From: Gammaproteobacteria bacterium
GTDB lineage: Bacteria; Pseudomonadota; Gammaproteobacteria; Steroidobacterales; Woeseiaceae
Direction of reading: 5' to 3'
Assembly (NCBI GenBank): GCA_024640305.1
Contig: JAHEFG010000013.1
Location: 1-46,573, forward strand
Length of the DNA: 46,573 bases
The first letter of the stretch is position 1. Each line of letters begins with the position of its first letter. Both the position numbers and the translations under genes were made by a program. A model generated the notes under the pieces. It did no database searches. It was not told where the DNA came from and worked only from the letters and a program-made list of their open reading frames with translations. This document shows, piece by piece, positions 33,366 through 44,992 of this stretch.

Positions 33366-33863
33366 ATGTCTGCCGTTACGGTCAATTTTCAAGCCCGCGA
33401 ATCGATTGAGCAGGTCGAAGAAGGCAGCGACCTGGCACCCAGGTTCGATGATCGCGGTCTGATTACCGCGGTCACAACGGACGCGGAATCGGGCGAATTG
33501 CTGATGCAAGGCTACATGAATGCCGAGGCGTTGAGCCTGACTATCAGGACAGGTGAGGCACATTACTTCAGCCGCAGCCGACAGGTGCTCTGGCACAAGG
33601 GTGCGACGAGCGGCCTGGTACAGAAAGTGCGGGAACTGCTCGTCGACGACGATCAGGACTGCATTTGGCTGCGCGTCGATGTCTCCGGCGGTGCCAGTTG
33701 CCACGTCGGCTATCGCAGCTGTTTTTACCGGCGCATTCCGGTTGGCGAGGCGTTTGAAAAAGAACAGTCCGGTGGCAATATTCGTCTGCAATGGACCGAG
33801 ACCGAAAAGGTCTTCGACCCGGAGGAAGTCTACGGAGACGTGCCAAACCCGACGATCCTCTAG
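33366..33863 (+). CDS. hisI: Phosphoribosyl-AMP cyclohydrolase
   Basis: The 165-residue enzyme opens the purine ring of phosphoribosyl-AMP in histidine synthesis. Conserved blocks: [26 protein letters not shown] (in two adjacent signatures), LWHKGATSG, and the zinc cysteines in [20 protein letters not shown]. The ATG at 33366 behind GAGGA is chosen over the one at 33339. It is a stand-alone HisI without the HisE pyrophosphohydrolase domain that E. coli fuses to it, and no other his gene is in the window. The protein is some 30 residues longer than minimal HisI at both ends. Confidence 0.93.
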   Translation: MSAVTVNFQARESIEQVEEGSDLAPRFDDRGLITAVTTDAESGELLMQGYMNAEALSLTIRTGEAHYFSRSRQVLWHKGATSGLVQKVRELLVDDDQDCIWLRVDVSGGASCHVGYRSCFYRRIPVGEAFEKEQSGGNIRLQWTETEKVFDPEEVYGDVPNPTIL

Positions 33864-33879
33864 GAGCGTCCGGCCCAGA

Positions 33880-34578
33880 CTAGTAGCGCCCTTGCCGATC
33901 GTGCCGACGTTTCTGCCGCCGGCGTTGTGCGGCCGGAATTGGCTCTCGATATGCGATTGCGCGAGCCTGGTACGTATATTCGATTGTTCCGATTAGCCAC
34001 AGGACGTAGCCGATCAGTTCAAAGAATTCCTCGACCGCAAGTTTGGCGACAGGTTGGTAGTCGTCACCCAGCAGGGACATCCACAAAGACTCCTGGCCGA
34101 CAAGACGTACGAATGAAAAAACGATCACGGCACCGGCGAACCAGAGTGCCAGGCCCGGTGACGGCCAGATTCGCGCCCAGGCGATCCTGATGCGACGTCG
34201 CACGCGGTAGGTATAGGCGATGACAAACGCCAGCGCAACGGCGATCAGTACCTGCCAGAGGTTATCGATCAGGTAGAAATCCAGAATGTAGTCACACTCG
34301 CGGATCAAGAATGCCAGCGCAAGGCCACCGAAAGGAAACGCGATGGGTCGTTGTGACGGACAATATTGGGCGACCCAGGCGAGTAACAGGCCGCAGATAC
34401 CGAGAATCAACGGCTGAATGATCTCGATTGGAGAATACTCGCTGGTTCCGATCGGGTATTGCTCTCCAACGACAACGTATAGCTTGAGGCTGCCAGGAAA
34501 GGCGATCTCAAGTTGCGTCAATATCCAGGTCAGTAACGTGACCGCAACGAAATACAGGATGTAACGTGGCCAGACCAT
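33880..34578 (-). CDS. Multi-helix membrane protein, unknown
   Basis: The 232-residue protein has about six hydrophobic segments (near residues 5-22, 55-72, 82-98, 107-124, 142-162 and 185-202) and a very basic tail (QRRRQKRRHDRQGRY), which should be cytoplasmic. No family is recognised and no catalytic motif is evident. Conserved-looking charged residues within helices include Arg-Glu-Cys-Asp at about 98-101. It lies 18 bases downstream of the HExxH gene on the same strand, so it may be the last gene of the leuS-lptE unit. Codon use looks like that of its neighbours. Confidence 0.7.
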   Translation of the reverse strand: MVWPRYILYFVAVTLLTWILTQLEIAFPGSLKLYVVVGEQYPIGTSEYSPIEIIQPLILGICGLLLAWVAQYCPSQRPIAFPFGGLALAFLIRECDYILDFYLIDNLWQVLIAVALAFVIAYTYRVRRRIRIAWARIWPSPGLALWFAGAVIVFSFVRLVGQESLWMSLLGDDYQPVAKLAVEEFFELIGYVLWLIGTIEYTYQARAIAYREPIPAAQRRRQKRRHDRQGRY

Positions 34579-34596
34579 ACGTCACTATATAACAGG

Positions 34597-35100
34597 TCAG
34601 GCGCGCAACCTGAATACCGGCATACCGCTTTCCGAGAGCAGTTGATGCCCGAGTAACCAATTGCGCGCATCCTCAGCATCATCCTCGAACCACAATTGCG
34701 TTCGCCCGAGGCGAAAACTATACCCCCAGGCATCCATATCCGTCATGAGCCGATGACGGCCGACACCATCTATTTCGTCGGCTAGCACGACTTGCAGATA
34801 GCACACGGCCGATTCTTCAAGGTCATCGCCACCGGCGTCGCGGTCAAGCTGCTCGCGGCGTTCCCGCGTCATGCAAATTATGTGGCAGGTCTCATGCAGC
34901 AAAGAATGAATGGGGGTATCGCTGCGCACATATACGTCGCGACCAACGATACCCGCTTCCTCGTCACCCCAGAAACTTCCGGTAATCTGCTGGTCGGCCC
35001 GCTGCAGATGAAGCGTCAGGCCATACTTCGCCAGCAGTTTCTCCAGGCTCGCCAGCGGCAGATCAGCGACAGCGAGTACGTTTTTGCTTTTCGAAGACAG
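34597..35100 (-). CDS. HExxH-motif protein, putative metallopeptidase-like; start codon unclear
   Basis: The coding signal runs about 167 codons, with HSLLHETCHIIC holding an HExxH zinc motif, then GDDLEESAVCYLQVVLAD and MDAWGYSFRLG, all typical of a proteobacterial family of small uncharacterised proteins. The only standard start in frame is GTG at 34929, which would leave 110 residues and remove the conserved part EKLLAKYGL through SFWGDEEAGIVGRD. The frame is open beyond the lptE stop; the first plausible start is CTG at 35100, 5 bases after that stop. So either a CTG start or an upstream sequence error is likely. Proteolytic activity is not established for the family. Confidence 0.7.
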   Translation of the reverse strand: MSSKSKNVLAVADLPLASLEKLLAKYGLTLHLQRADQQITGSFWGDEEAGIVGRDVYVRSDTPIHSLLHETCHIICMTRERREQLDRDAGGDDLEESAVCYLQVVLADEIDGVGRHRLMTDMDAWGYSFRLGRTQLWFEDDAEDARNWLLGHQLLSESGMPVFRLRA

Positions 35101-35104
35101 ACTT

Positions 35105-38027
<2,923 letters not shown>

Positions 38028-38067
38028 TTACTTGATTGTTGCTACTGAAAGAAGCCGCAAGCCTACA

Positions 38068-39594
38068 TCAAGAAGAGCGAGTGCGCAGCCAGAAAGCGCC
38101 GATGATGAGCAGGCAAAGCCCAATGACAGGGCGGTTTCCGGTGCTGGCGAACGGCGTCATGCCCATGCGAGGTTCTACCGTGGCCGTCAGGCTTACAGGC
38201 TTGAATTGAGGCCCGGATTTAATGATTTTACCCCGCGGGTCAATAAACGCGCTGATCCCTGTGTTCGTTGCCCTGATCGCGTAGCGCCCAACCTCCAATG
38301 CCCGCATTCTGGCGATCTGCAGGTGTTGATGCGGCGCAATTGAGTCCCCAAACCACGCGTCATTGCTGACGTTAATCAACAGCGATGCCTCGGGCAGCGC
38401 GTACAATTGCTCGGCACCGTAAGCATCCTCGTAACAAATTGCCACGGCGAGCTCGACGCCATTTCCAGCAACCAGCAAGGGCTGTACATCGGCGCCCGCC
38501 GACAAATCGCGGTGCGGCAAGCTCAACATGCGCATCCATTCGCGTACCTGCGCCGGCACCGGAAAATACTCGCCAAACGGCACAAGATGGCGTTTGCGAT
38601 AAATCTGGCGGCTTTCGCCATCAAGTAGTACGACACTGTTATAGATCCTGGCTTCACCGGATCGCTCGTACACACGCTCGAGGATGCCAAACGCTATGGA
38701 CTGGCCGCTGCGCTGGCTGTCGGCCTCCAGCGCGGCAATGAAACTCTCGACCTGATCAGTTACTGACGGGATTGCGACTTCGGGCCACACAACGATAGCG
38801 CTGTCCGGAACACGCTGCGTTTCCTTGCGGTAGAAATCGAGCGTGGGTAGGAGTTGCTCATCGAGCCACTTTTGATCCTGTGAAATACCACCCTGAACGA
38901 GCGTGCTCGCAAACGCAGCACCAGCCGGCTGTGTCCATTCCACCGATTTCAGAGCACCTCCCACCAACCACGGCATCACGACGATGGTGAGTGCAATCAG
39001 TTGCTCGCGATTTCGCGTGAGCAATGCCACGAGCACCGCGGTCGTACTCAATACCAGCAGCGCCGACACGCCGTAAACGCCAACGACCGGCGCCCAACCC
39101 GCCAGAGACGAATCGATATGGGCGTAGCCCAACCCTAGCCAGGGAAAACCCGTGAGGAACCAGCCGCGTAACCATTCGACGAGCACCCAGGCAGCGGGCG
39201 CCACGAACAGCAACAGCCACGGCTCACCGCTCGCGAGACGACTGATGAGCCAACCAGTCAGCCCAAGGAACAAGGACATAATCAGCACAAGGCCCAGCAT
39301 CAGGAATAAAGCTATCGCCACAGGCGCCTGACCAAACACGACCACTGAAATGTAGATCCAGTAGGTTCCTGTCAGGAACATCCCAACCCCAAACCAGAAG
39401 CCGTATTTTGCAGCATCGCGCGGCGATACTGTCAGGCATACAAACAGCAGCGGTAGCAACAGAATTGGCGCCAGCAAATACCAGCCAAACGGTGCGAAAG
39501 TGGTTGTAGCCAGACAACCAAGCAGAAAAAATAGAAACTGGCTTAGCTTTGGTCGGTCAGCCGGCAGCAATAGTATCGAAGAATTCCGCGGCAC
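38068..39594 (-). CDS. lnt: Apolipoprotein N-acyltransferase
   Basis: The 508-residue inner-membrane enzyme adds the third acyl chain to lipoproteins. Six or more N-terminal helices (to about residue 215) are followed by a periplasmic nitrilase-like domain with the triad Glu in VVWPEVAIPS, Lys in YRKRHLVPFGEYFP, and Cys in VAICYEDAYG, and a last helix near the C-terminus. The start is GTG at 39594, 3 bases after the corC stop. The order phoH-ybeY-corC-lnt is the standard gammaproteobacterial arrangement. Confidence 0.96.
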   Translation of the reverse strand: MPRNSSILLLPADRPKLSQFLFFLLGCLATTTFAPFGWYLLAPILLLPLLFVCLTVSPRDAAKYGFWFGVGMFLTGTYWIYISVVVFGQAPVAIALFLMLGLVLIMSLFLGLTGWLISRLASGEPWLLLFVAPAAWVLVEWLRGWFLTGFPWLGLGYAHIDSSLAGWAPVVGVYGVSALLVLSTTAVLVALLTRNREQLIALTIVVMPWLVGGALKSVEWTQPAGAAFASTLVQGGISQDQKWLDEQLLPTLDFYRKETQRVPDSAIVVWPEVAIPSVTDQVESFIAALEADSQRSGQSIAFGILERVYERSGEARIYNSVVLLDGESRQIYRKRHLVPFGEYFPVPAQVREWMRMLSLPHRDLSAGADVQPLLVAGNGVELAVAICYEDAYGAEQLYALPEASLLINVSNDAWFGDSIAPHQHLQIARMRALEVGRYAIRATNTGISAFIDPRGKIIKSGPQFKPVSLTATVEPRMGMTPFASTGNRPVIGLCLLIIGAFWLRTRSS

Positions 39595-39597
39595 GCG

Positions 39598-40449
39598 TCA
39601 GTCGGTCCGTTGAACCTGCAATGCATCGATGCGGCGTTTATCCGCTTTCATGACCTTGTAATTAAAGCCGCCAAACTCGAGCGTCTCGCCGCGGCGAGGC
39701 AGACGGCCGAGCTCGTGCAGTACGAGGCCTCCAATAGTGTCGTATTCATCGTCGGCGAGCTCACACTCGAAGTACTCATTAAAGTCTTCGATGCGCGTCA
39801 ATGCTCGAACCGCAAAGCTCGGCTTGCCATTGTAATCACCATCAGGACGAATGAACGCAATTTCTTCCGGGTCGTGTTCGTCATCGATTTCGCCCACTAT
39901 CTCTTCAAGAACATCTTCAATAGTCAGCAACCCCGCCACACCACCATACTCATCGACAACGATAGCCATGTGGTTGTGACTGGCACGAAACTCCTTGAGC
40001 AGCGCATTGAGGCGTTTGGACTCGGGAATAACAGACGCCGGGCGCAGCAGTTTTCTGAGCGGCACATCTTTGGCGTCTTCACTGTGAAAGTAACGCAGCA
40101 GGTCTTTCGCCAGCAGCACACCGAGCACTTCATCGCGATCCTCACCGATGACGGGAAATCGAGAATGGCCGGATTGAATAATGACAGCGAGTATTTCGTC
40201 GAAGTCCTGCTCGATGTCGATAACGACCATCTGCGAGCGAGGGATCATGACTTCGCGAACTTGCGTTTCGGAGACCTCAAGCACGCCAGTGAGCATGCTT
40301 TTCTCTTCAGCGTCGAGATCAATCTCGGTTTGCTTGATCAGGTCTTGTATTTCTTCGCGGCTCCAGGGATCACCTTTGACTGCCCGCTTTAATCGCGCAA
40401 TCAAACCGGTGTTGCCTGTGCCGATGGTACTTGGCGGTTTGTCGTTCAT
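39598..40449 (-). CDS. corC: CBS-domain protein CorC (YbeX)
   Basis: The 283-residue soluble protein has a CBS pair (about residues 65-190; [21 protein letters not shown], then [27 protein letters not shown] as separate blocks) and a C-terminal CorC/HlyC transporter-associated domain (about 205-280; [20 protein letters not shown]). It is linked to magnesium/cobalt efflux and to ribosome assembly, and lacks the membrane part of longer CNNM/CorB proteins. It lies 53 bases after ybeY and 3 before lnt in the same unit. Confidence 0.94.
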   Translation of the reverse strand: MNDKPPSTIGTGNTGLIARLKRAVKGDPWSREEIQDLIKQTEIDLDAEEKSMLTGVLEVSETQVREVMIPRSQMVVIDIEQDFDEILAVIIQSGHSRFPVIGEDRDEVLGVLLAKDLLRYFHSEDAKDVPLRKLLRPASVIPESKRLNALLKEFRASHNHMAIVVDEYGGVAGLLTIEDVLEEIVGEIDDEHDPEEIAFIRPDGDYNGKPSFAVRALTRIEDFNEYFECELADDEYDTIGGLVLHELGRLPRRGETLEFGGFNYKVMKADKRRIDALQVQRTD

Positions 40450-40502
40450 CGAACCTGTTTTGCTGTTCTGTAGTAAATTCTGGCCATTGTATCAGCTTGT
40501 GG

Positions 40503-40982
40503 CTAGGACCTCTGATATGGATCAGTTACGCCGCCGGTAGCGAGAATCAACGTCTCCAGCGCCTCCATCTCAACCGCTTCCGCGTCGATATTGTGGTCAA
40601 ATCCGAGCAAATGCAGCGTGCCGTGCACCAACATGTGTGCCCAGTGATCGACCAGCGCTTTGTCCTGCTCCGCCGCTTCGCTAGCAACCACCGATGCGCA
40701 AACGACTATATCGCCAAGCATCAGAGTCGCGTCATCCGGTAACCCGGTTATCTCGCCACCCGGAAATGACAATACATTGGTCGCTCCGCCTTTCTTTCGG
40801 TACAGCTCATTCAGGGTCTGAATTTCCTCCGCATCGACAATTCGCACGGCGATCTCGCAAGGGCGATTCACGGCTCGGCCAGACTGCTTGAGCGCCGCTG
40901 ATACCCACTTCCGAATTTCAGGTTCCGCCGGGACTTCGTCGTCGCAGGCAATCTGCACATCAACCGTGGGCGCTGAACTCAT
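40503..40982 (-). CDS. ybeY: Endoribonuclease YbeY
   Basis: The 159-residue zinc endonuclease takes part in 16S rRNA 3' maturation and ribosome quality control. The zinc signature HGTLHLLGFDH (H-x3-H-x5-H) is intact, preceded by NVLSFPGGEITG and LGDIVVCA. The start overlaps the phoH stop by 4 bases (ATGA), the usual coupling. Length matches E. coli (155). Confidence 0.96.
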   Translation of the reverse strand: MSSAPTVDVQIACDDEVPAEPEIRKWVSAALKQSGRAVNRPCEIAVRIVDAEEIQTLNELYRKKGGATNVLSFPGGEITGLPDDATLMLGDIVVCASVVASEAAEQDKALVDHWAHMLVHGTLHLLGFDHNIDAEAVEMEALETLILATGGVTDPYQRS

Positions 40983-41962
40983 TCGTCGTCGGATTCGTAC
41001 GCTTCGACAATTCGTTGCACCAACGGATGGCGCACGACGTCTTTTGGCGTGAACATAGTGAATGCAATACCGGCAACGCCTTCAAGTATTCTCATGGCAT
41101 TTTTAAGCCCTGACTCTTGCCGATCCGGCAGATCGATCTGGGTAATGTCACCAGTCACAACCGCACTCGAACCAAAGCCAATACGCGTAAGGAACATTTT
41201 CATTTGTTCAACGCTGGAATTTTGAGCCTCATCAAGAATGACAAACGACTCATTCAGCGAGCGGCCTCGCATAAAAGCAAGCGGCGCGATTTCAATGACG
41301 TTCTTTTCAATGAGCCTCGTGACCCGTTCCGCGCCCATCATGTCGTACAGAGCGTCATACATTGGGCGCAGGTATGGATCAACTTTCTGCGACATATCGC
41401 CGGGAAGAAAGCCGAGCCGCTCGCCGGCCTCTACTGCAGGACGCACGAGAACAATACGCCGCACGCTTTCACTCTCGAGCGCATCGATCGCACTGGCAAT
41501 CGCAAGGTAAGTCTTTCCCGTTCCCGCCGGCCCGATACCGAACGCCAGGTCATGCTCGTGAATACTGTTCATGTACGCAGCCTGATTTGCGCCGCGTGAA
41601 CGTATCAGCTTTTCCGGCGTCTGAATCGAAACATCTTCTACGCCGGCCACATCAGGATCGGACAACACAGCTGCAGACTCACCATCATTCATCACAGACT
41701 CCTGCAAGAGCATGTGCACACGCTCAGCATCAATACGTTCGCTATCGGTCATTTGGAACAGGGACTGCAGCACATCACTGCCCATCTGCGCAGCACCGGG
41801 TTGACCGGTAACGCGAAAATGGTTGCCACGGCTTGCGATTTCTACATCGAGCCGGCGTTCAATGTGCCGAAGGTTTTCGTCAAACTGACCGCATAGGTTA
41901 GCCAGGCGGTTATTATCGGCGGGCTCGAGGACGACGTCTCGAGATATCTGGACAGCGTTCAA
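40979..41962 (-). CDS. phoH: PhoH family ATPase (YbeZ)
   Basis: The 327-residue protein is a PhoH-like P-loop NTPase that works with YbeY in rRNA processing. Walker A is GPAGTGKT, Walker B is SFVILDEAQN, and RGRSLNESFV and TGDITQIDLP are family signatures. An N-terminal KH-like part covers residues 1-80. The start is TTG at 41962 (an ATG is absent nearby). It follows arsB by 76 bases, whereas in most relatives it follows miaB directly. Confidence 0.95.
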   Translation of the reverse strand: MNAVQISRDVVLEPADNNRLANLCGQFDENLRHIERRLDVEIASRGNHFRVTGQPGAAQMGSDVLQSLFQMTDSERIDAERVHMLLQESVMNDGESAAVLSDPDVAGVEDVSIQTPEKLIRSRGANQAAYMNSIHEHDLAFGIGPAGTGKTYLAIASAIDALESESVRRIVLVRPAVEAGERLGFLPGDMSQKVDPYLRPMYDALYDMMGAERVTRLIEKNVIEIAPLAFMRGRSLNESFVILDEAQNSSVEQMKMFLTRIGFGSSAVVTGDITQIDLPDRQESGLKNAMRILEGVAGIAFTMFTPKDVVRHPLVQRIVEAYESDDE

Positions 41963-42038
41963 AGTACGTAAAAGACTACCGCGATGTGCGTGACTTGGGA
42001 AGCGCTACATTGCACATCGCCACGCCCAGCAACCGCGA

Positions 42039-43214
42039 TCACCGGGAGAACCAGTGTTGTGTACGGAGGCAGAACCTCACCAACATGAGCATTAACGGTA
42101 CTTCGATCAACACACCAACCACGGTTGCCAGAGCAGCACCGGATGACAGGCCATATAACATCGCCGCTGTCGCTATAGCGACTTCGAAGTGATTCGACGC
42201 TCCGATCATCGCCGTCGGCGCCGCGTTTTCGTAACTGAGACCCAGCATTTTGGACAGTCCGTAGCCTAATGCGAAAACAAATACAGTCTGCACAAATAAC
42301 GGCACCGCAATCCACAGGATCGTCAAAGGGTTCTGCACGATTGTTTCGCCTTTAAACGAAAACAAAAGAACCAGCGTTATCAGCAGTGCAGAAATCGTAA
42401 CCGGCGTAAGGAAATGCAGGAAAACCTCCTTGAACCAACGCTCACCTTTGGCCGCAATAATCCACTTTCGTGACACGTAGCCCGCAACCAGCGGTAGCGC
42501 AACATAAATACCGATGGAAAGTAATAGTGCCTGCCACGGAACTGGCAGCTTGCCGACGCCCAACAGGAAACCGCCCAAAAACCCGAACAAAACAAGCATG
42601 GTCAACGAATTGATAGCCACCATAACAAGCGTATGGCCATCATTGCCTTTGGAGAGATAACCCCACACGAGAACCATGGCAGTACAAGGTGCGATGCCAA
42701 GGAGAATGCAGCCCGCGAGATAGCTTCGCCACAGAGGCACCTCGAGCATCTTGATGCCGTCGATCAGTACCACGCGACCTGCACCATAGGTGTCACCGAC
42801 CGCCAATCCCTCACCCAACGGCATCTTGATAAGGTCAACAGCATCGGGCCCGATGAATGTGAGGAAAAGTGTGCCGAGAAAATAGCTCGCGATTGCGTAC
42901 ATCGTGAACGGCTTTACACACCAGTTAATGAAAAGCGTCAGGCCAACCGGGCGCACTGCCTTGCCCGCGCTCACGACTTCATGGAAGTCTATTTTGACCA
43001 TGATCGGGTACATCATAAAGAACAGGCACAGGGCGATCGGAATCGAAACCACCGGGGCACCGTTTACTGTAATCGCCATGGCATCGAGTGAGCGTGCTAT
43101 CTCTGGTGCAAATTTGCCGAGCAGAATTCCGCCACCGATGCACAACGCTACCCAAATTGTCAGGTAGCGTTCGAAGACGTTCATCTGAGCACTGCTACTT
43201 TTGACTTTGTCCAT
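42039..43214 (-). CDS. arsB: ACR3-type arsenite efflux transporter
   Basis: The 391-residue protein has about ten helices and is of the ACR3 (bile/arsenite/riboflavin transporter) family, not of E. coli ArsB type. The catalytic Cys is in [19 protein letters not shown], and the start [21 protein letters not shown] is diagnostic. It exports arsenite using the membrane potential. GGAAAGAAG lies before the ATG. It follows arsC by 15 bases, so the pair gives arsenate reduction plus efflux. No ArsR regulator is in the window. The symbol acr3 is also used. Confidence 0.94.
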   Translation of the reverse strand: MDKVKSSSAQMNVFERYLTIWVALCIGGGILLGKFAPEIARSLDAMAITVNGAPVVSIPIALCLFFMMYPIMVKIDFHEVVSAGKAVRPVGLTLFINWCVKPFTMYAIASYFLGTLFLTFIGPDAVDLIKMPLGEGLAVGDTYGAGRVVLIDGIKMLEVPLWRSYLAGCILLGIAPCTAMVLVWGYLSKGNDGHTLVMVAINSLTMLVLFGFLGGFLLGVGKLPVPWQALLLSIGIYVALPLVAGYVSRKWIIAAKGERWFKEVFLHFLTPVTISALLITLVLLFSFKGETIVQNPLTILWIAVPLFVQTVFVFALGYGLSKMLGLSYENAAPTAMIGASNHFEVAIATAAMLYGLSSGAALATVVGVLIEVPLMLMLVRFCLRTQHWFSR

Positions 43215-43229
43215 GGTCTTCTTTCCATG

Positions 43230-43643
43230 CTAGCTGTTAATGCGTGCAATAAGGTCGGCAACTCTGTTTCGAATATCATCCCGACTTTCTTCGAATATCG
43301 CCATGACGTCTTTCTCGGACCCGCGCGCCTTGGCCGGATCACTGAGCGGCCAGTGCTCTTTGCGAACTCCCTCCGGTATAACCGGACAATGCTCGTCGGC
43401 ATGACCACAAACCGTAACCAGAATGTCGGCAGCAACAAGCATTTCATCTGTCAGTTTCGTGGATTCCTGCCGCGAGATATCAACGCCGGCTTCTCGCATG
43501 ACTGTTATGGCGCGGGGGTTCTTGCCGTGAGATTCGATACCGGCCGAACTTGCAACGACCCGGTCACCGCCAAGATGGCGCGCCCAGCCTTCCGCCATTT
43601 GCGATCGGCATGAATTTCCAGTGCATAGAAACAGGATTTTCAT
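43230..43643 (-). CDS. arsC: Arsenate reductase, thioredoxin-linked (low-MW phosphatase fold)
   Basis: The 137-residue enzyme reduces arsenate to arsenite. The P-loop CTGNSCRS is at the N-terminus; two more cysteines in VCGHADEHCP (7 apart) complete the thioredoxin-linked relay known from the Staphylococcus pI258 ArsC. It lies 23 bases after miaB and 15 before arsB on the same strand. There is no ribosome binding site of note before the ATG, so it may depend on read-through and coupling from miaB. Confidence 0.94.
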   Translation of the reverse strand: MKILFLCTGNSCRSQMAEGWARHLGGDRVVASSAGIESHGKNPRAITVMREAGVDISRQESTKLTDEMLVAADILVTVCGHADEHCPVIPEGVRKEHWPLSDPAKARGSEKDVMAIFEESRDDIRNRVADLIARINS

Positions 43644-43666
43644 AGGACGGAATATGTAAACGCTTG

Positions 43667-44992
43667 TTAGCTGGTGATTCGCCCACGCAGCGAATTAGGC
43701 AACGCCTCGGTAATGACTACGTCAACGAATTGACCAATGTGCGACGCATCGGCATCGAAATTTACCCAGCGCATGTTTTCAGTTTTGCCGGCGAGTTGCT
43801 TGTCGTCTTTTTTCGAAGTTTTTTCGACAAGTACCCGTTGCGTTGTTCCGACCATGCCCTTGCTGATTTCGAACGCCTGCTGATTAATGCGCTCCTGCAG
43901 AATTTTCAGCCGCTGCTTCTTGACGTCCATCGGCGTGTCGTCGTCGAGACCCGCGGCGGGCGTGCCCGGCCTCGGACTGTAAATAAAGCTAAATGACTGG
44001 TCGAAGCCTATTTCAGCAATGAGGTTCATTAGTTTCTCGAAATCATCATCGGTTTCTCCCGGAAAGCCGACGATAAAATCTGAAGACAATGAGATGTCAG
44101 GGCGCGCTTGCCTGAGCTTACGAATCTTTTGCTTGTATTCGAGGATCGTATGGCCCCGTTTCATGCGCGCGAGGATGCGATCGGAACCGTGCTGTACCGG
44201 CAGATGCAGGTAATTCGCCAGTTTCGGCACCTCAGCGTATGCCTGAATCAGGCTATCGGTGAACTCAAGCGGATGCGATGTCGTAAACCGGATACGTTCG
44301 ACTCCCTCGACCGCCGCCACGTAGTAAATGAGCGTCGCCAGGTCCGCAATCTGGCCGTCGTGCATCGGTCCACGATACGCATTGACGTTTTGCCCAAGCA
44401 GATTAATCTCCCTAACACCCTGTGCAGCGAGACTGACGATTTCTGCAATGACATCGTCAAATGGCCGGCTTATTTCCTCGCCGCGCGTGTAGGGGACAAC
44501 GCAGAAGCTGCAGTACTTACTGCAGCCTTCCATGACCGACACGAACGCGGTCGGCCCTTCCGCCCGCGGTTCCGGCAACGAATCGAATTTCTCGATTTCC
44601 GGAAAAGAAATGTCGACCACCGGGTTGCCGGAAGCACGCGCACCCTCAATAAGCTCCGGCAACCGGTGCAAGGTCTGCGGGCCGAAGACAACATCAACGA
44701 AAGGGGCGCGTTTGCTTATGCCCTCGCCTTCCTGGCTTGCCACACAACCGCCAACCCCGATCATGACTTCGGGACGCTTCTCCTTGAGCGGCCGCCAACG
44801 ACCCAACTCGGAGAACACCTTTTCCTGCGCTTTCTCGCGAATTGAGCAGGTGTTGACCAGCAGCAGATCAGCCTCGTCCGGATTGCTTGTGAGCTCGTAA
44901 CCGTGAGCTTCATGCAGGACGTCCACCATTTTGTCCGAGTCGTACTCGTTCATCTGGCAGCCCATGGTCTTTATGTATACCTTCTTGTTCAA
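43667..44992 (-). CDS. miaB: tRNA-2-methylthio-N6-dimethylallyladenosine synthase
   Basis: The 441-residue radical-SAM methylthiotransferase modifies A37 of tRNAs reading U-starting codons. The N-terminal UPF0004 domain begins [12 protein letters not shown] and holds further cluster cysteines in VNTCSIR and GVGGCVAS. The radical SAM motif is CSKYCSFC, and a C-terminal TRAM domain ends the protein. The start is TTG at 44992, overlapping the stop of the sat-cysC gene by 4 bases. Length matches the family. Confidence 0.96.
   Translation of the reverse strand: MNKKVYIKTMGCQMNEYDSDKMVDVLHEAHGYELTSNPDEADLLLVNTCSIREKAQEKVFSELGRWRPLKEKRPEVMIGVGGCVASQEGEGISKRAPFVDVVFGPQTLHRLPELIEGARASGNPVVDISFPEIEKFDSLPEPRAEGPTAFVSVMEGCSKYCSFCVVPYTRGEEISRPFDDVIAEIVSLAAQGVREINLLGQNVNAYRGPMHDGQIADLATLIYYVAAVEGVERIRFTTSHPLEFTDSLIQAYAEVPKLANYLHLPVQHGSDRILARMKRGHTILEYKQKIRKLRQARPDISLSSDFIVGFPGETDDDFEKLMNLIAEIGFDQSFSFIYSPRPGTPAAGLDDDTPMDVKKQRLKILQERINQQAFEISKGMVGTTQRVLVEKTSKKDDKQLAGKTENMRWVNFDADASHIGQFVDVVITEALPNSLRGRITS

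Noticed and set aside
41959..42315. A 118-codon frame antiparallel in phase to arsB and extending into the arsB-phoH gap
   Set aside because: It is a shadow of the arsB reading frame with no family match or membrane pattern.
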